Part shown: positions 25,433 through 34,055 of the stretch, piece after piece | Numbering within the stretch: the first letter of the stretch is position 1 | How the letters are laid out: every line of letters starts with the position of its first letter | Assembly (NCBI RefSeq): GCF_039503195.1 | Contig: NZ_JBCJKP010000001.1 | Span: forward strand, 10,354,001 to 10,418,000 | Direction of reading: 5' to 3' | DNA: 64,000 nucleotides | Source of the DNA: Streptomyces mirabilis | GTDB lineage: Bacteria > Actinomycetota > Actinomycetes > Streptomycetales > Streptomycetaceae | Program-made: the position numbers and the translations under genes | The notes under the pieces: generated by a model | Database searches by the model: none | Told to the model about the DNA's origin: nothing | What the model saw: only the letters and a program-made list of their open reading frames with translations

Positions 25433-26098
25433 ATGTCCGCCCAGCACAGCACCGTCAGCGAAGTGATGACACGCGACGTCGTCACCGTCAGTCCTGACAC
25501 CCCGTTCAAAGAGATCACCTCCGTACTGACCACCCATGGCATCGGCGCCGTGCCCGTGGCCGACACACGTGGTTCCCCCATGGGACTGGTCTCCGAAGCC
25601 GACCTGCTCCGCAAGCAGGCCGAGCAACCCGACAAATACGCCCAGCAGGAAACACCCCCCGGGTGGCCGCACGAGAGGGCCAAGGCGCGCGCGGAGAACG
25701 CCGCCGGGCTGATGACCACCCCCGTGGTCACCGCTCACGCCGACTGGCCGGTCGCCGAGGCAGCCCGGGCGATGGACCGCCACCGGGTCAGGCGGCTGCT
25801 GGTCGTGGACGAGACCGACCGCATCATCGGCATCGTCAGCCGCTCGGACCTGCTCCGCGTCTTCCTGCGCCCCGACGAGGAGATCCGCGAGGAGATCCGC
25901 GACGACGTACTGAAAGGGATGCTACGGCTGACCGGAACGGAAGTGCAGGTTCAGGTTCACGAGGGTGTCGTCACCCTGCGCGGGGAGGTCGAGAACCGCA
26001 GCACCGCCCAGATCGCCGAACGACTTGCCAACGGTGTGGACGGGGTCGTCAACGTCAGGCCGCTGATCGACTACGCCGTCGACGACATGATCGCGTAG
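25433..26098 (+). CDS. CBS-BON domain protein
   Basis: 221 residues; ATG 25433 chosen because AGGAAGGAG lies 9 nt upstream. CBS1 (VSEVMTRDVVTVSPDTPFKE, LVSEADLLRKQAEQPDK), CBS2 (LMTTPVVTAHADWPVAEAAR, GIVSRSDLLRVFLRPDEEI) and BON (about 165-215, VQVQVHEGVVTLRGEVENRS, VDGVVNVRPLIDY). Strongly similar in order and motifs to the gene at 23895, so they are paralogues flanking hrp1. Confidence 0.92.
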   Translation: MSAQHSTVSEVMTRDVVTVSPDTPFKEITSVLTTHGIGAVPVADTRGSPMGLVSEADLLRKQAEQPDKYAQQETPPGWPHERAKARAENAAGLMTTPVVTAHADWPVAEAARAMDRHRVRRLLVVDETDRIIGIVSRSDLLRVFLRPDEEIREEIRDDVLKGMLRLTGTEVQVQVHEGVVTLRGEVENRSTAQIAERLANGVDGVVNVRPLIDYAVDDMIA

Positions 26099-26450
26099 AA
26101 CCGGCCGGCACCGCATGGCCGGTGCGCATCAATGGCCGACAGGCTCGTTCGGCGCCCGGGAACAGCAGCCAACAACGGACGCAACAAACGGGATGCATCG
26201 CAGATCGGGTCCGGCTCGCGCACGGAATCGTTCAGACGCCCGCAGGGACGTCTGCCGCGTGGCAGGCCGCCGCAGCGAGGTCTGCATTTGGCACGGCGGG
26301 ACAGGAACTGACGGGCGGGGAGGACGCAGGCGGCGGAGGAGGCGCCATCGGGGCCTGACCTGCCTGTCCGTACGTGGCCGCTCATGTCGCGGTGTCCGGC
26401 AATCGACGTTGTACTGGTGGCAGGAGTGTCATCGAGCGAGGGGAGCAGCC

Positions 26451-27941
26451 GTGTCGCCGTCCGACATTTCTGGTCCCGCGAAGCCGAAGACGGTTTTCGA
26501 CCGCGACGCCGAGTGGGACGCACTCGTCGCATTCGCCGGGGACACCCGGTCCGGACCCGGCCTCGGTGTGGTGTCGGGACGGCTGCGGCACGGCAAGACA
26601 TACCTCCTGAAGGCACTCACCGCGGCCCTGGGCGGCTTCTACTTCGGAGCGCAGTCGGCGGCTCAGGCCGAGTCCTTGCGTCGGCTTGCCGACGAACTGT
26701 CCCAGTACACGGGCACAAAGCCGCCGAGCCCCTGGCGTGGCTGGGAGGACGCCGTCGACGCGTTGCTCGCGCTGGGGGACCGGCGGCCTGTCCCGATCGT
26801 CATCGACGAATTCGCCGACCTCGTACGGCAGAGTCCTCCGCTGCCCTCCGTCATCCACAGCGCCTACCGGCGTCTGCGCGAGACGGACCCTGACAACCGT
26901 GCGCGCCTGGTGCTGAGCGGCAGCGCCCTGCCAGTGATGCACCGACTGTTCAGCGCGGCCTCACCGCTGCACGAGCTGACCGACCTGGAACTCACCCTTG
27001 GTCCGCTGGACTACCGACAGGCCGCGAGGCTTTGGAACATCGACGACCCCGGCCTCGCCCTGCTGGTCCATGCCGTCGTCGGTGGAACGCCTGCCTACCG
27101 GGGCTATGTCGGGGAAAGCGCGGCCGGCGGGTCGGACGACTTCGACACCTGGGTGTGCAGAACCGTGCTCAATCCCCGGACTCCCTTGTTTCTGGAGGCA
27201 CATCACCTGCTGCAGGAGGAGACCGACCACTGGGACCGTGCCCTGTGCCACTCCGCGCTCGCCGCCATCGCGTCGGGCTGCTCGACACAGGGCGAGATCG
27301 CAGAACGCCTCGGCGCTCCGCTCACCGATGCCGCTCGCTGGCTGGCGCTGCTGCGGGACAACGGTCTGCTGCACGGTGAGCCCGACGCCTTCCGCCCGAA
27401 TCTGATCCGGCTGCGCATCACTGAGCCGCTGCTGGCCTTCGAACATGCGGCTGTCTGGTCCTACCGCTCGGCGCTGGAGCAGCAGGACGCCGGCGAGGTC
27501 TGGCAGCGCATGCGTCCCGTCTTCGACTCCGCGGTGGTCGGCCCTCATTTCGCCCAGATCTGCCGGGACTGGGTCATGAACTTCGCCGACCCGGCCGTCT
27601 TCGGCGCGCACCCCGTGACGGCGGCCCACGGCTCACTCCCCGACCCCGCGCGCCGTGCCGGCCCCGACGCACAAGCAGAGGTGGTCGTACGCGGCCCGAC
27701 CGACACACGACCCTCGGCGCTGCTGTCCGTGGGGGTGGCGCGCTGGGACGCGGTCATGGACCTGCACCACTTGGAACAGCTCCGCCACCTCCTCGACCTC
27801 CTCGCCGCCCACGGTGAGGATGTCACCCACACCCGCCCCGCCTGCTACAGCGGAGTCGGCTTCACCTTCGCGCTTCGCGCGGCCGAAGCCAACGGACACG
27901 TCGTGCTCGTCGACCTCGACCGGTTGTACCGGGGGAGGTAG
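26451..27941 (+). CDS. Archaeal-type (DUF234/PF01637) ATPase
   Basis: 496 residues from GTG 26451 (GGGGAGCAGCC). N-terminal P-loop ATPase: FDRDAEWDALVAF, Walker A GRLRHGKTYLLK, Walker B VPIVIDEFADLV, sensor LVLSGSALPVMHRLF, then a winged helix (STQGEIAERLGAPLTDAARW, about 270-330), and a C-terminal DUF234-like domain (about 360-495) ending in a nuclease-like VLVDLDRLY. The family is of unknown function in bacteria, sporadically distributed and often near mobile or defence DNA. The upstream 350 bp is otherwise empty. Confidence 0.85.
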   Translation: MSPSDISGPAKPKTVFDRDAEWDALVAFAGDTRSGPGLGVVSGRLRHGKTYLLKALTAALGGFYFGAQSAAQAESLRRLADELSQYTGTKPPSPWRGWEDAVDALLALGDRRPVPIVIDEFADLVRQSPPLPSVIHSAYRRLRETDPDNRARLVLSGSALPVMHRLFSAASPLHELTDLELTLGPLDYRQAARLWNIDDPGLALLVHAVVGGTPAYRGYVGESAAGGSDDFDTWVCRTVLNPRTPLFLEAHHLLQEETDHWDRALCHSALAAIASGCSTQGEIAERLGAPLTDAARWLALLRDNGLLHGEPDAFRPNLIRLRITEPLLAFEHAAVWSYRSALEQQDAGEVWQRMRPVFDSAVVGPHFAQICRDWVMNFADPAVFGAHPVTAAHGSLPDPARRAGPDAQAEVVVRGPTDTRPSALLSVGVARWDAVMDLHHLEQLRHLLDLLAAHGEDVTHTRPACYSGVGFTFALRAAEANGHVVLVDLDRLYRGR

Positions 27942-28396
27942 CCCGGCAGCAGCCGCGCAGCGAGCGGTACTCGCCGGTGATCCGGTTCAGCCGGCACCCC
28001 GCTTGCCGTGGCCGCCCGGGCAGGTGCCTCCGGTGCCCCCGGGGGCCAGTGCCAGAACGCCGACGGCGCGGCATACGGTGCACGGCGAGCACGCCTTCCC
28101 CGAGGGCCTGGCCAGGGTCGCGGTGGCGCGACGCCCTCAGCGACAAAGGACGTGTTGTCCACGCGACGCTGACGCGCCGGAAGGCGACTTCCTCGTCGCG
28201 GGTCACCGTCCCTCGACCGCAGCGGATCACAGCGAATCCACCATGGCCCGCCCAGTACCCCGTGAGGGGCCGTTCGGCCCACGACTCGGGTGAGAACGTG
28301 GTCCACGATGTAGGGGAGAGAAAAGGGGTTACTTTCCCTTTCTACCCGATGCGAATCGAGCGCAGCGGGTTCGGAATGACACGGGAGGTGTCTGAC
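27942..28396. other. Upstream region of the SPW gene
   Basis: No gene is supported; it carries the palindromic box at 28267-28280 and presumably the SPW promoter. Confidence 0.4.
28267..28280. promoter_or_regulatory. Candidate DosR/OsdR box
   Basis: GGGCCGTTCGGCCC, an almost perfect palindrome flanked by AG and AC, lies 116 bp upstream of the SPW start (28397). It fits GGGxC-N4-GxCCC, the arm pattern of the DosR core GGGACT-NN-AGTCCC. Confidence 0.55.
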
Positions 28397-28843
28397 GTGG
28401 CCGAACGTACATTCCCGGGTATTGAACAACACCCGGACATTCTTGCGCTGCGTGCCGGCTCCGAGCGGGCGACGACGACGGTGACAGCGCAGATCATGGA
28501 AGGGCTGGCCTTGCTGGCCGGTCTGTATCTGGCGGCATCGGCATGGATCGTGGGTTTCCACACGACCCTGCCGACACTCGCCGTCACCAACCTGATCACG
28601 GGCCTGGCGTACGCGTTCCTCATGGGTGGCGGCTTCGGATCCGCCTACGAGCGCACCCACGCAATGTGCTGGGCGGCGGCCGGAATCGGCGTGTGGACCG
28701 TCATCGCTCCGTTTGTCGTGTCCGGTGCCAGCAGTTCGCACCCCGCCTCGGTGATCGTCAACAACGCGGTGGTCGGCGGCCTCGCCGTTGTGTTCGCTGC
28801 GGGCACGGGGCTGCTGGCACTGAGGGTCAAGCGCCGGTCGTGA
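28397..28843 (+). CDS. SPW-repeat integral membrane protein
   Basis: 148 residues. I chose GTG 28397 because CGGGAGGTG ends 6 nt upstream; ATGs at 28349 and 28376 lack an RBS. Four hydrophobic segments follow a soluble N-terminus: LALLAGLYLAASAWIVGF, LAVTNLITGLAYAFLMG, MCWAAAGIGVWTVIAPFVV and VVGGLAVVFAAGTGLLAL. The pattern corresponds to two SPW repeats (xxGLWLxxSPWxxGF); here the motif is ASAWIVGF and IAPFVVSG. Function unknown. A 3' relic of a second copy follows ftsH. Confidence 0.82.
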   Translation: MAERTFPGIEQHPDILALRAGSERATTTVTAQIMEGLALLAGLYLAASAWIVGFHTTLPTLAVTNLITGLAYAFLMGGGFGSAYERTHAMCWAAAGIGVWTVIAPFVVSGASSSHPASVIVNNAVVGGLAVVFAAGTGLLALRVKRRS

Positions 28844-28974
28844 CGATCCTCCCGTTTGCCGGTGGGGCCAAGTCCGCTCAGCCCCACCACGCAGGTGGCG
28901 CGGAGCTCACGGGCTCCCAGGACTCGGCAGGTCAAGGGGCACCCCGGTGCCCCGGGAATCCATGCGGGATGCTC

Positions 28975-29289
28975 CGCGTCGTCACGGGTCTCGCCCTCGC
29001 CGACAGCATGCGCGGGCAGTGTCACCTGCTGCTTCTTCGGCGACGGAGCCTTCGCCGAAGGCGAATTCCACGAGACAGCGAACCTCGCATCCCTGTGGAA
29101 TCTGCCACTGCTGCTCGCCTGCGAGAACAACCTCTACGCCATGAGCACAGCCCTCGCCCGCGAGCACGCGCAGACCGACCTGGCATGCGCGCCGCCTCCT
29201 ACGGCATGCCCGCGTGGGCCGTGGACGGCATGGACGTCGAAGCCGTCGAGCAGGCCGCACGGCGGACCGTCGAAGGCATCACCGAGTGA
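28975..29289 (+). pseudogene. Pyruvate dehydrogenase E1 alpha, C-terminal half (inverted)
   Basis: Plus strand: [10 protein letters not shown], then [20 protein letters not shown] and [20 protein letters not shown] in one frame, then [20 protein letters not shown] in another, ending at TGA 29287-29289. [14 protein letters not shown] plus ACENN is the thiamine-diphosphate motif (GDG-NN) of E1 alpha. It continues exactly where the minus-strand half at 29335-29556 stops, so the gene is split by an inversion. Confidence 0.8.
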
Positions 29290-29334
29290 CGGGCGCCGTA
29301 CACCGTCAACACCCGCTACGCGCACGCCAGCCCC

Positions 29335-29556
29335 GCGCGGCCAGCGGGAGACCGCCGGCGACGATGGCGCTGCCGCCGTAGAAACGGCGGCGTCGAACAG
29401 GTGCATGGACCCGCCCCGCCCTCCGCTGCAGCCGGTCGCCGTGCCGTACATCTCGGCCATGACGGCCTCGGCCGTGATGCCGCGGGCCGGCGCGTGGCCG
29501 TGCTCGCGGTAGGTGGAGACGACCGCGTCCTTGGGTGTCAGTGTCCCCAGACTCAT
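29335..29556 (-). pseudogene. Pyruvate dehydrogenase E1 alpha, N-terminal half
   Basis: From ATG 29556 (with a GGAGGGAT leader): [50 protein letters not shown] and, after a frameshift, [18 protein letters not shown]. The first about 50 residues of E1 alpha are also missing. Its start overlaps the stop of the acetyl-CoA synthetase relic in ATGA, showing that the two were once an operon. Confidence 0.8.
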
Positions 29557-29992
29557 GCGGATCCCTCCAAGGTAGACAAGTCCCCGCCCGGGAAGCCGAG
29601 TTCACGTGCACGCAGCAGCCGGTGCATGACCTTGCCGCTGCGGTCCTGGGCAGGTTCTGGTCGAAGGCGATCTCCCTCGGTGCGACGGCGGGCCCCAGCG
29701 TGTGGCGGCCGAAGGCCAGCAGCTCCCGTTCCAGATCCGGAGTCGGCAGGACACCGGGGCGCAGCGACACGCACGCCTTGACGACGCTCCCGGCAACCGG
29801 GTCCGGCCGACCGATCACCCTGGCCTCGGCGACCGAAGCGTGCTCCGTCAGCGCGCTCTCCACCTCGAACGGGCCGATCAGATGCCCCGCCGACTTGATG
29901 ACGGCGTCGGCGCGCCCCACGAACCAGTACCAGCCGTCCGTATCCCTGACGAGCGGGGCGATGACACCGTGCCACATCCCGGTGACCCAGCC
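29553..29992 (-). pseudogene. Acetyl-CoA/acyl-CoA synthetase C-terminal relic
   Basis: Minus strand: [40 protein letters not shown], then AFDQNLPRT, and after a frameshift [18 protein letters not shown] and stop. These are the A8-A10 motifs of acyl/acetyl-CoA synthetases, including the GRxDxVIKSAG hinge; the conserved PRTxSGK lysine region is disrupted by the frameshift. The N-terminal adenylation domain (about 400 residues) is absent. Confidence 0.8.
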
Positions 29993-30192
29993 GGGGGTCG
30001 GCGGTGTGCTCCTCCCGACCCCTGGCTTGACGTCTTTTGAATCGCCGCGCCCTTCCCGGACCGCATCGCGACGGGCGTCGGCTACGACCCCGTCTGCTGG
30101 GCGGCTGTCCCGCGGGTCCAGTGAATAACCAACCCTGCGGTGCGGGAGGCGGGAGGCACCGTGGTGTCACAGTCGCTGTCGGCGTGGGTGCT
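29993..30192. other. Gap between acs relic and adh
   Basis: No gene recognised. Confidence 0.3.
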
Positions 30193-31221
30193 TCACTCGC
30201 GATGCAGTACGACTTTGAGGGCGCCGGTGTCGGTGCCGTGCGAGAAGACGTCGTAGGCGTCCTTCATCCGGTCGAGGCTGAAGGTGTGGGTGACGAGCTG
30301 GGATATCGGTAGGTGTCCGAGCGTCACCAGGTCGAGCAGCCATGGCATGGAGGAGGTGTCGACTTGGCCGGTGCTGATGGTGATGTTCTTGCGCCAGAGC
30401 GCCTCGAGATGCAGCGTGGCCGGTTTGCCGTGCATGCCGATGTTGGCGATGTGCCCCCCTGCGCGCACCACGCGTGTACACAGGGCGAAGCTGTCCGGAT
30501 CGCCTGCGGCCTCGATGACCACGTCGGCGCCGGGCCCCTCGGCCAGGTCGGCGATCAACCGTCCAGGCACTTCGGCGGAATCCGCCCCGAGACGGGCGGC
30601 GGCTTCCAGCCGGGACGGAGACAGGTCAACCGCGATGATCCTGCGGGGCGAGTAGAGCCGCGCGATGGTGAGCGCGGCAAGTCCCACGGGACCCGCGCCC
30701 ACCACGACGACGGTGTCCCCCGGGCCCACGTGTCCGTTGCGCACCCCGACCTCATAGGCGGTGGGGAGGAGCTCAGCGAGCAGGACCGCGTCATCGAGCG
30801 CGAGAGAGGTGGGCCGCCGGTAGGCGGAGGAGTCGGCGAAGGGCACACGCACGAACTCGGCCTGGGTTCCGTTGACCAGATTCCCCAGGATCCACCCGCC
30901 ACCGCCGCGACACTGCCCGTACATGCCGTCCTGGCACAAGGGACAGTGGCCGCAGGCCGAGACGGACGACACGATCGCCTGATCTCCCGGCCGCAGGGTG
31001 TGAACCCCGCGGCCGACTTCCACCACCTCGCCCACGGCCTCGTGGCCGAGGATCGTCCCCGGCTTCACCTCGGGGAGGTCTCCTCGCTGAATGCGCAGAT
31101 CACTGCCGCAGATGGTGGTCGCGTCGACGCGCACGATCGCGTCGGTGTCCTCCTCGATCCTCGGCTCGGGGACCGTGTCCCAGGAGGTCTGTGCCGGGCC
31201 GTGATAGACGAGTGCGCGCAC
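30193..31221 (-). CDS. Zinc-dependent alcohol dehydrogenase (MDR family)
   Basis: 342 residues; the second GTG (31221) is 8 nt after AAGGAG, whereas the first (31230) is only 1 nt from it. Catalytic zinc site ICGSDLR and GHEAVGEV; structural-zinc loop ACGHCPLCQDGMYGQC (Cys positions C-x2-C-x2-C-x7-C); Rossmann motif VVGAGPVGLAAL with an acidic DLSPSR loop, indicating NAD(H) preference. Medium-chain alcohol dehydrogenases of this kind reoxidise NADH during hypoxia; a zinc ADH is a typical member of such Streptomyces clusters. Complete length for the family. Confidence 0.92.
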   Translation of the reverse strand: MRALVYHGPAQTSWDTVPEPRIEEDTDAIVRVDATTICGSDLRIQRGDLPEVKPGTILGHEAVGEVVEVGRGVHTLRPGDQAIVSSVSACGHCPLCQDGMYGQCRGGGGWILGNLVNGTQAEFVRVPFADSSAYRRPTSLALDDAVLLAELLPTAYEVGVRNGHVGPGDTVVVVGAGPVGLAALTIARLYSPRRIIAVDLSPSRLEAAARLGADSAEVPGRLIADLAEGPGADVVIEAAGDPDSFALCTRVVRAGGHIANIGMHGKPATLHLEALWRKNITISTGQVDTSSMPWLLDLVTLGHLPISQLVTHTFSLDRMKDAYDVFSHGTDTGALKVVLHRE

Positions 31222-31520
31222 GGTACTCACTCCTTCAATGCCCCCTCTCCACCGTCACCCTCGGAGAACTCCCGGGCAACACGGACCCTGGGGGTTCTCG
31301 TCAGGGGCGATGGCTCGCGTCGGGTCGTCGCCGTGTCGGTGTGCCTCCTCAGTCCGGTTCCTTGCACGAGCGGCGGAAGACCGGGGCCTGGTCGGGCCCC
31401 CATGGGCGTACGGCTGCCAGCGCCTGGACGACAACGGAATCCAACGGGTGTGACTGTCGATCGACCTCCGGGCTGCAGGGCGCGTTGGCGTGATGCGTGG
31501 CGAGCCTCAGCCCGGACAGG

Positions 31521-31594
31521 GAAGTGCCCGAACCGCTCGTCGTGATGTGCGGCATGCCGACGGACCGCCGTCTGTTCCGACTGGTCGATCGAAC
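31521..31594 (+). pseudogene. COG2187-type kinase fragment (inverted part)
   Basis: Plus strand: EPLVVMCGMPTDRRLFRLVD corresponds to the HLVVMRRMPxDRRLSxLV segment of the bifunctional aminoglycoside-phosphotransferase-like kinases (COG2187-COG0645; Rv2004c in the DosR regulon). It lies inverted next to the N-terminal fragment at 31595-31700. Confidence 0.55.
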
Positions 31595-31700
31595 GGTTCT
31601 TGAGCTCGTAGGCGCGTTCACCGACGAAGAACACGATCGCGGTGTGGGTCTCGCTGACCTCCGCACGTGGGAGCGAGGAGCGTAGAGCCCGGTGCTGCAC
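31595..31700 (-). pseudogene. COG2187-type kinase N-terminal relic
   Basis: Minus strand: ALRSSLPRAEVSETHTAIVF and FVGERAYELK. VSETHTxxVFFVGDRAYKLKKPV is the start of the same COG2187-type kinase family. The next conserved segment is present only on the opposite strand (31521-31594), which indicates a local inversion with loss of intervening sequence. Confidence 0.6.
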
Positions 31701-31839
31701 ATGAGCACGGACACGTCGTCATGAAGCAGCGGCATCGCCGGCTCCCCGGGGCGGTTCGGGCTCCGTGGATGGCGGCTTGTCAGGGGGGACGAGGGCGACG
31801 GGACAGCGCGCGTGATGTTCTCGCGCCAGGTACGGAGGA

Positions 31840-32273
31840 CCTGGGTCAGGTGCTTGAGTGTTTCGGCACGGACGAGGACCACCGGCCGCTCGGCCCGGGC
31901 CGCGACTGGCATGCTGGTATCGCCGAGGAAGTAGCTCTCCACGAGTTCCAAACCTCGCGAACCGAGCACGAGCATCTCGGACTCCGATGCCGCTTGCAGC
32001 AGTGCGTTCCGGACGTCGTCGGCCACCGGACCGCCGATGATGGAAAGGTCCGGGTGGCGCGCTTGGAGCTCCGCCTGAGCGTTGTCCACGATCCGCTTCG
32101 CCCGGTAGTTCTGATCGATCTCCGCGGGGACCCGCGTCGGTTCCGGCGCCGGCAGGGGCCACGCGTGCGGCAGGCGCAGCGTCAGCTTGCGCCTTGGCTT
32201 CATCGGAGGCCCACCGGGCGGCGGCACGGCTCTCGGGTGAACCGTCGAGGCCCACGGTGACGACTGCTTGCAT
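31840..32273 (-). pseudogene. Universal stress protein, frameshifted
   Basis: Minus strand: AVVTVGLDGSPESRAAARWA SDEAK in the first frame, then after a frameshift near 32185 LRLPHAWPLPAPEP, IVDNAQAELQARHPDLSIIG, LVLGSRGLELVESYFLGDTS and RPVVLVRAE in a second frame. Domain 1 of a USP is nearly complete, but the ATP loop is altered (GSRGLELVESYFLGDT) and domain 2 is missing. Confidence 0.75.
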
Positions 32274-32472
32274 GGCGGCGGCCTCCGTCTCATAAGAAGC
32301 TGGAATCGACGGTGAGTGACCGTGAACGAGTTCGGCCGCGTGGATGGCGTCTCCGACATGCCGGGCATGGGCATGGTGCGTTCTCTCACCCGAGGATCAC
32401 CCCCATCCCCTCCGCGGCGCATGCGGACCGGTGGAGCAGGGGCCGGCGTGGAATCCGGCAGGAGAGGAGTCA

Positions 32473-33300
32473 GTGGCGGTGACGATTCCCCTGGTGGTCG
32501 GCATCGATGGCTCCGAGGCGAGCCTGGAGGCGGTGGACTGGGCCGCCGACGAGGCGGTGCGACACGGGGTGCCGCTCCACCTCCTGCACGCGGCGACGCT
32601 GGACCACGAAGTATCCGACGTGATCAGCGCCGCCTCGGAGCGTGCCCGGCGCGGCGCTCCCGCAGTGCGGCTGTCGAGCGAGGTGCTGAGGGAGGACGCG
32701 GCCTCCGCTTTGGTCGACAAGGGGCGCAACGCCTTCGCACTGGTAGTCGGGTCCAGAGGGCTCGGCGACCTCGCCGACATGCTCCTGGGCTCGGTCAGCC
32801 TGGCCGTGGCGGCACGAGCGGACTGCCCGATCGTCGTGGTGCGCGGTGCGGCAGAGCATCGGAATGCCCGGTTCGGGTGCGTCGTCGTCGGTGTCGAGGA
32901 GGGAGAGGGAAGCGACACGGCCGTGCAGTTCGCGTTCCGCGAGGTTCATGCGCGGCACTGCCGACTGGTGGCCGTGCACGCCCGGAGCGCATCGTTCGGT
33001 GCTCTCATCACGCCGCCTCAAGCCCCGTCGTGGCCTCCGGAGGCCCACCGGCGTCCGCCGGCGCAGGTGCTCGACGACGCCCTGGGCGGCCCGGCGGAGC
33101 GGTACCGCGACGCTCAGGTGAGCCGAAACGTCATCGAGGGGCCAGCCCGTCAGGCACTGCTGGAGGCGGCGTCAGGGGCGGACCTGCTGGTCGTCGGTGC
33201 CCGCAGGCGGCAGGGGCACCTGGGCCTTCAGTTGGGCCTGATCAATCACGCGGTGCTGCATCACGCACCATGTCCCGTCGCGGTCGTTCCCCAGATATGA
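32473..33300 (+). CDS. Universal stress protein, two UspA domains
   Basis: 275 residues from GTG 32473; GGAGAGGAG just 5' of it would place the second GTG (32479) also in range. Domain 1: LVVGIDGSEASLEAVDWAAD and ATP loop GSRGLGDLADMLLGSVSLAV. Domain 2 is recognisable (VVVGVEEGEGSDTAVQFAFR, VGARRRQGHLGLQLGLINHA) with a variant loop. Two adjacent hairpins follow the stop. The C-terminus is closely similar to that of the short USP at 36164. Confidence 0.92.
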   Translation: MAVTIPLVVGIDGSEASLEAVDWAADEAVRHGVPLHLLHAATLDHEVSDVISAASERARRGAPAVRLSSEVLREDAASALVDKGRNAFALVVGSRGLGDLADMLLGSVSLAVAARADCPIVVVRGAAEHRNARFGCVVVGVEEGEGSDTAVQFAFREVHARHCRLVAVHARSASFGALITPPQAPSWPPEAHRRPPAQVLDDALGGPAERYRDAQVSRNVIEGPARQALLEAASGADLLVVGARRRQGHLGLQLGLINHAVLHHAPCPVAVVPQI

Positions 33301-33342
33301 CCACGACCGGCGGAGACGGGCCATGTCGCCAGCCGGTCGCTC

Positions 33343-33382
33343 GGGACCGGACGTCGGTCCCACAGGGAGCTTCGCCCCTGTG
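33343..33382 (+). terminator. Double hairpin after the USP gene
   Basis: Two stem-loops in series: GGGACCG (33343-33349) with CGGTCCC (33355-33361), loop 5; and CACAGGG (33361-33367) with CCCTGTG (33376-33382), loop 8. They start 43 bp after the stop codon, as expected for a terminator. Confidence 0.6.
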
Positions 33383-33689
33383 CCCGAAGGCCGCTGCCGT
33401 TCGAAGGTGTGAACAAGTGGTGGGGGAACGGATCCGGCAACGTCTCGCTGGAGCCGACTCACGAGCGCACCCCCAGCCGCCTAGGGAGCCGGCGCTCAAG
33501 GGAGCGCCCCCTGATACGCGCCTCCGACAGGTTCGCATCCTGGTTCCGCCGCGGCGAATGCACGTGTGGTGCTGGATACCGGCACCACGGCACTCACCGG
33601 CCACGGATCCGTACAATGCCATCCGGTGGACCTGAACGGGCCGGAGATCGGCGACGAACTGGCGGCGGGCCGGGCATGGACGACCTCGC
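33383..33689. other. Gap without recognisable gene
   Basis: No product seen on either strand between the terminator and the CBS relic. Confidence 0.35.
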
Positions 33690-33965
33690 CCGGCAGCTTC
33701 TGAACGCCGCCGAGCGCGACATCGAGGGCGTGAGCGCGTCCGCTCGAGCATCCGCGAGGTCGCGGGATGGCCCGGGTGACCTGCCCCTCGCGTACCTCGG
33801 CTGTCGCTTCTCGGGGAGCAAGGCCCGACGTCCGCTCCAGTACGTCCCGGGTGATCTCGTCGCGGATGGCGTCGTCTCGGCGCAGGAAGATCCGCAGCAG
33901 GTCGCCGCGCTGACGATGCCCTGCAGCTCGTCCGTCTCGTCCACCACGGGCCGTGAGAGCCGGTC
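33690..33965 (-). pseudogene. CBS-BON relic
   Basis: Minus strand: SRPVVDETDELQGIVS, then in a shifted frame RGDLLRIFLRRDDAIRDEIT, RDVLERTSGLAPREATAEVR EGQV. This is the end of CBS2 plus the linker and first strand of a BON domain, aligned with LRVFLRPDEEIREEIRDDVL of the intact gene at 25433. CBS1 and the BON remainder are missing. Confidence 0.7.
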
Positions 33966-34055
33966 GTGGCCGGCGTGGTCGGTAACCATCCTGTGCGGGG
34001 GTGGTTCGTACGTGGCAGGTTGGATACAGCGGATTCTGCGGAAACGGCGGCGATC

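Noticed and set aside
31381..31405. GGGGCC-TGGTCG-GGCCCC as an adh regulatory box
   Set aside because: Arms are spaced two bases too far apart for the shared pattern, and the distance to the adh start (about 165 bp) differs from the other sites.
33350..33354. GGGACCG-GACGT-CGGTCCC as a DosR-like box
   Set aside because: The spacing is 19 bp rather than 14 and it lies just downstream of a USP stop beside a second hairpin, so a terminator is the better explanation.
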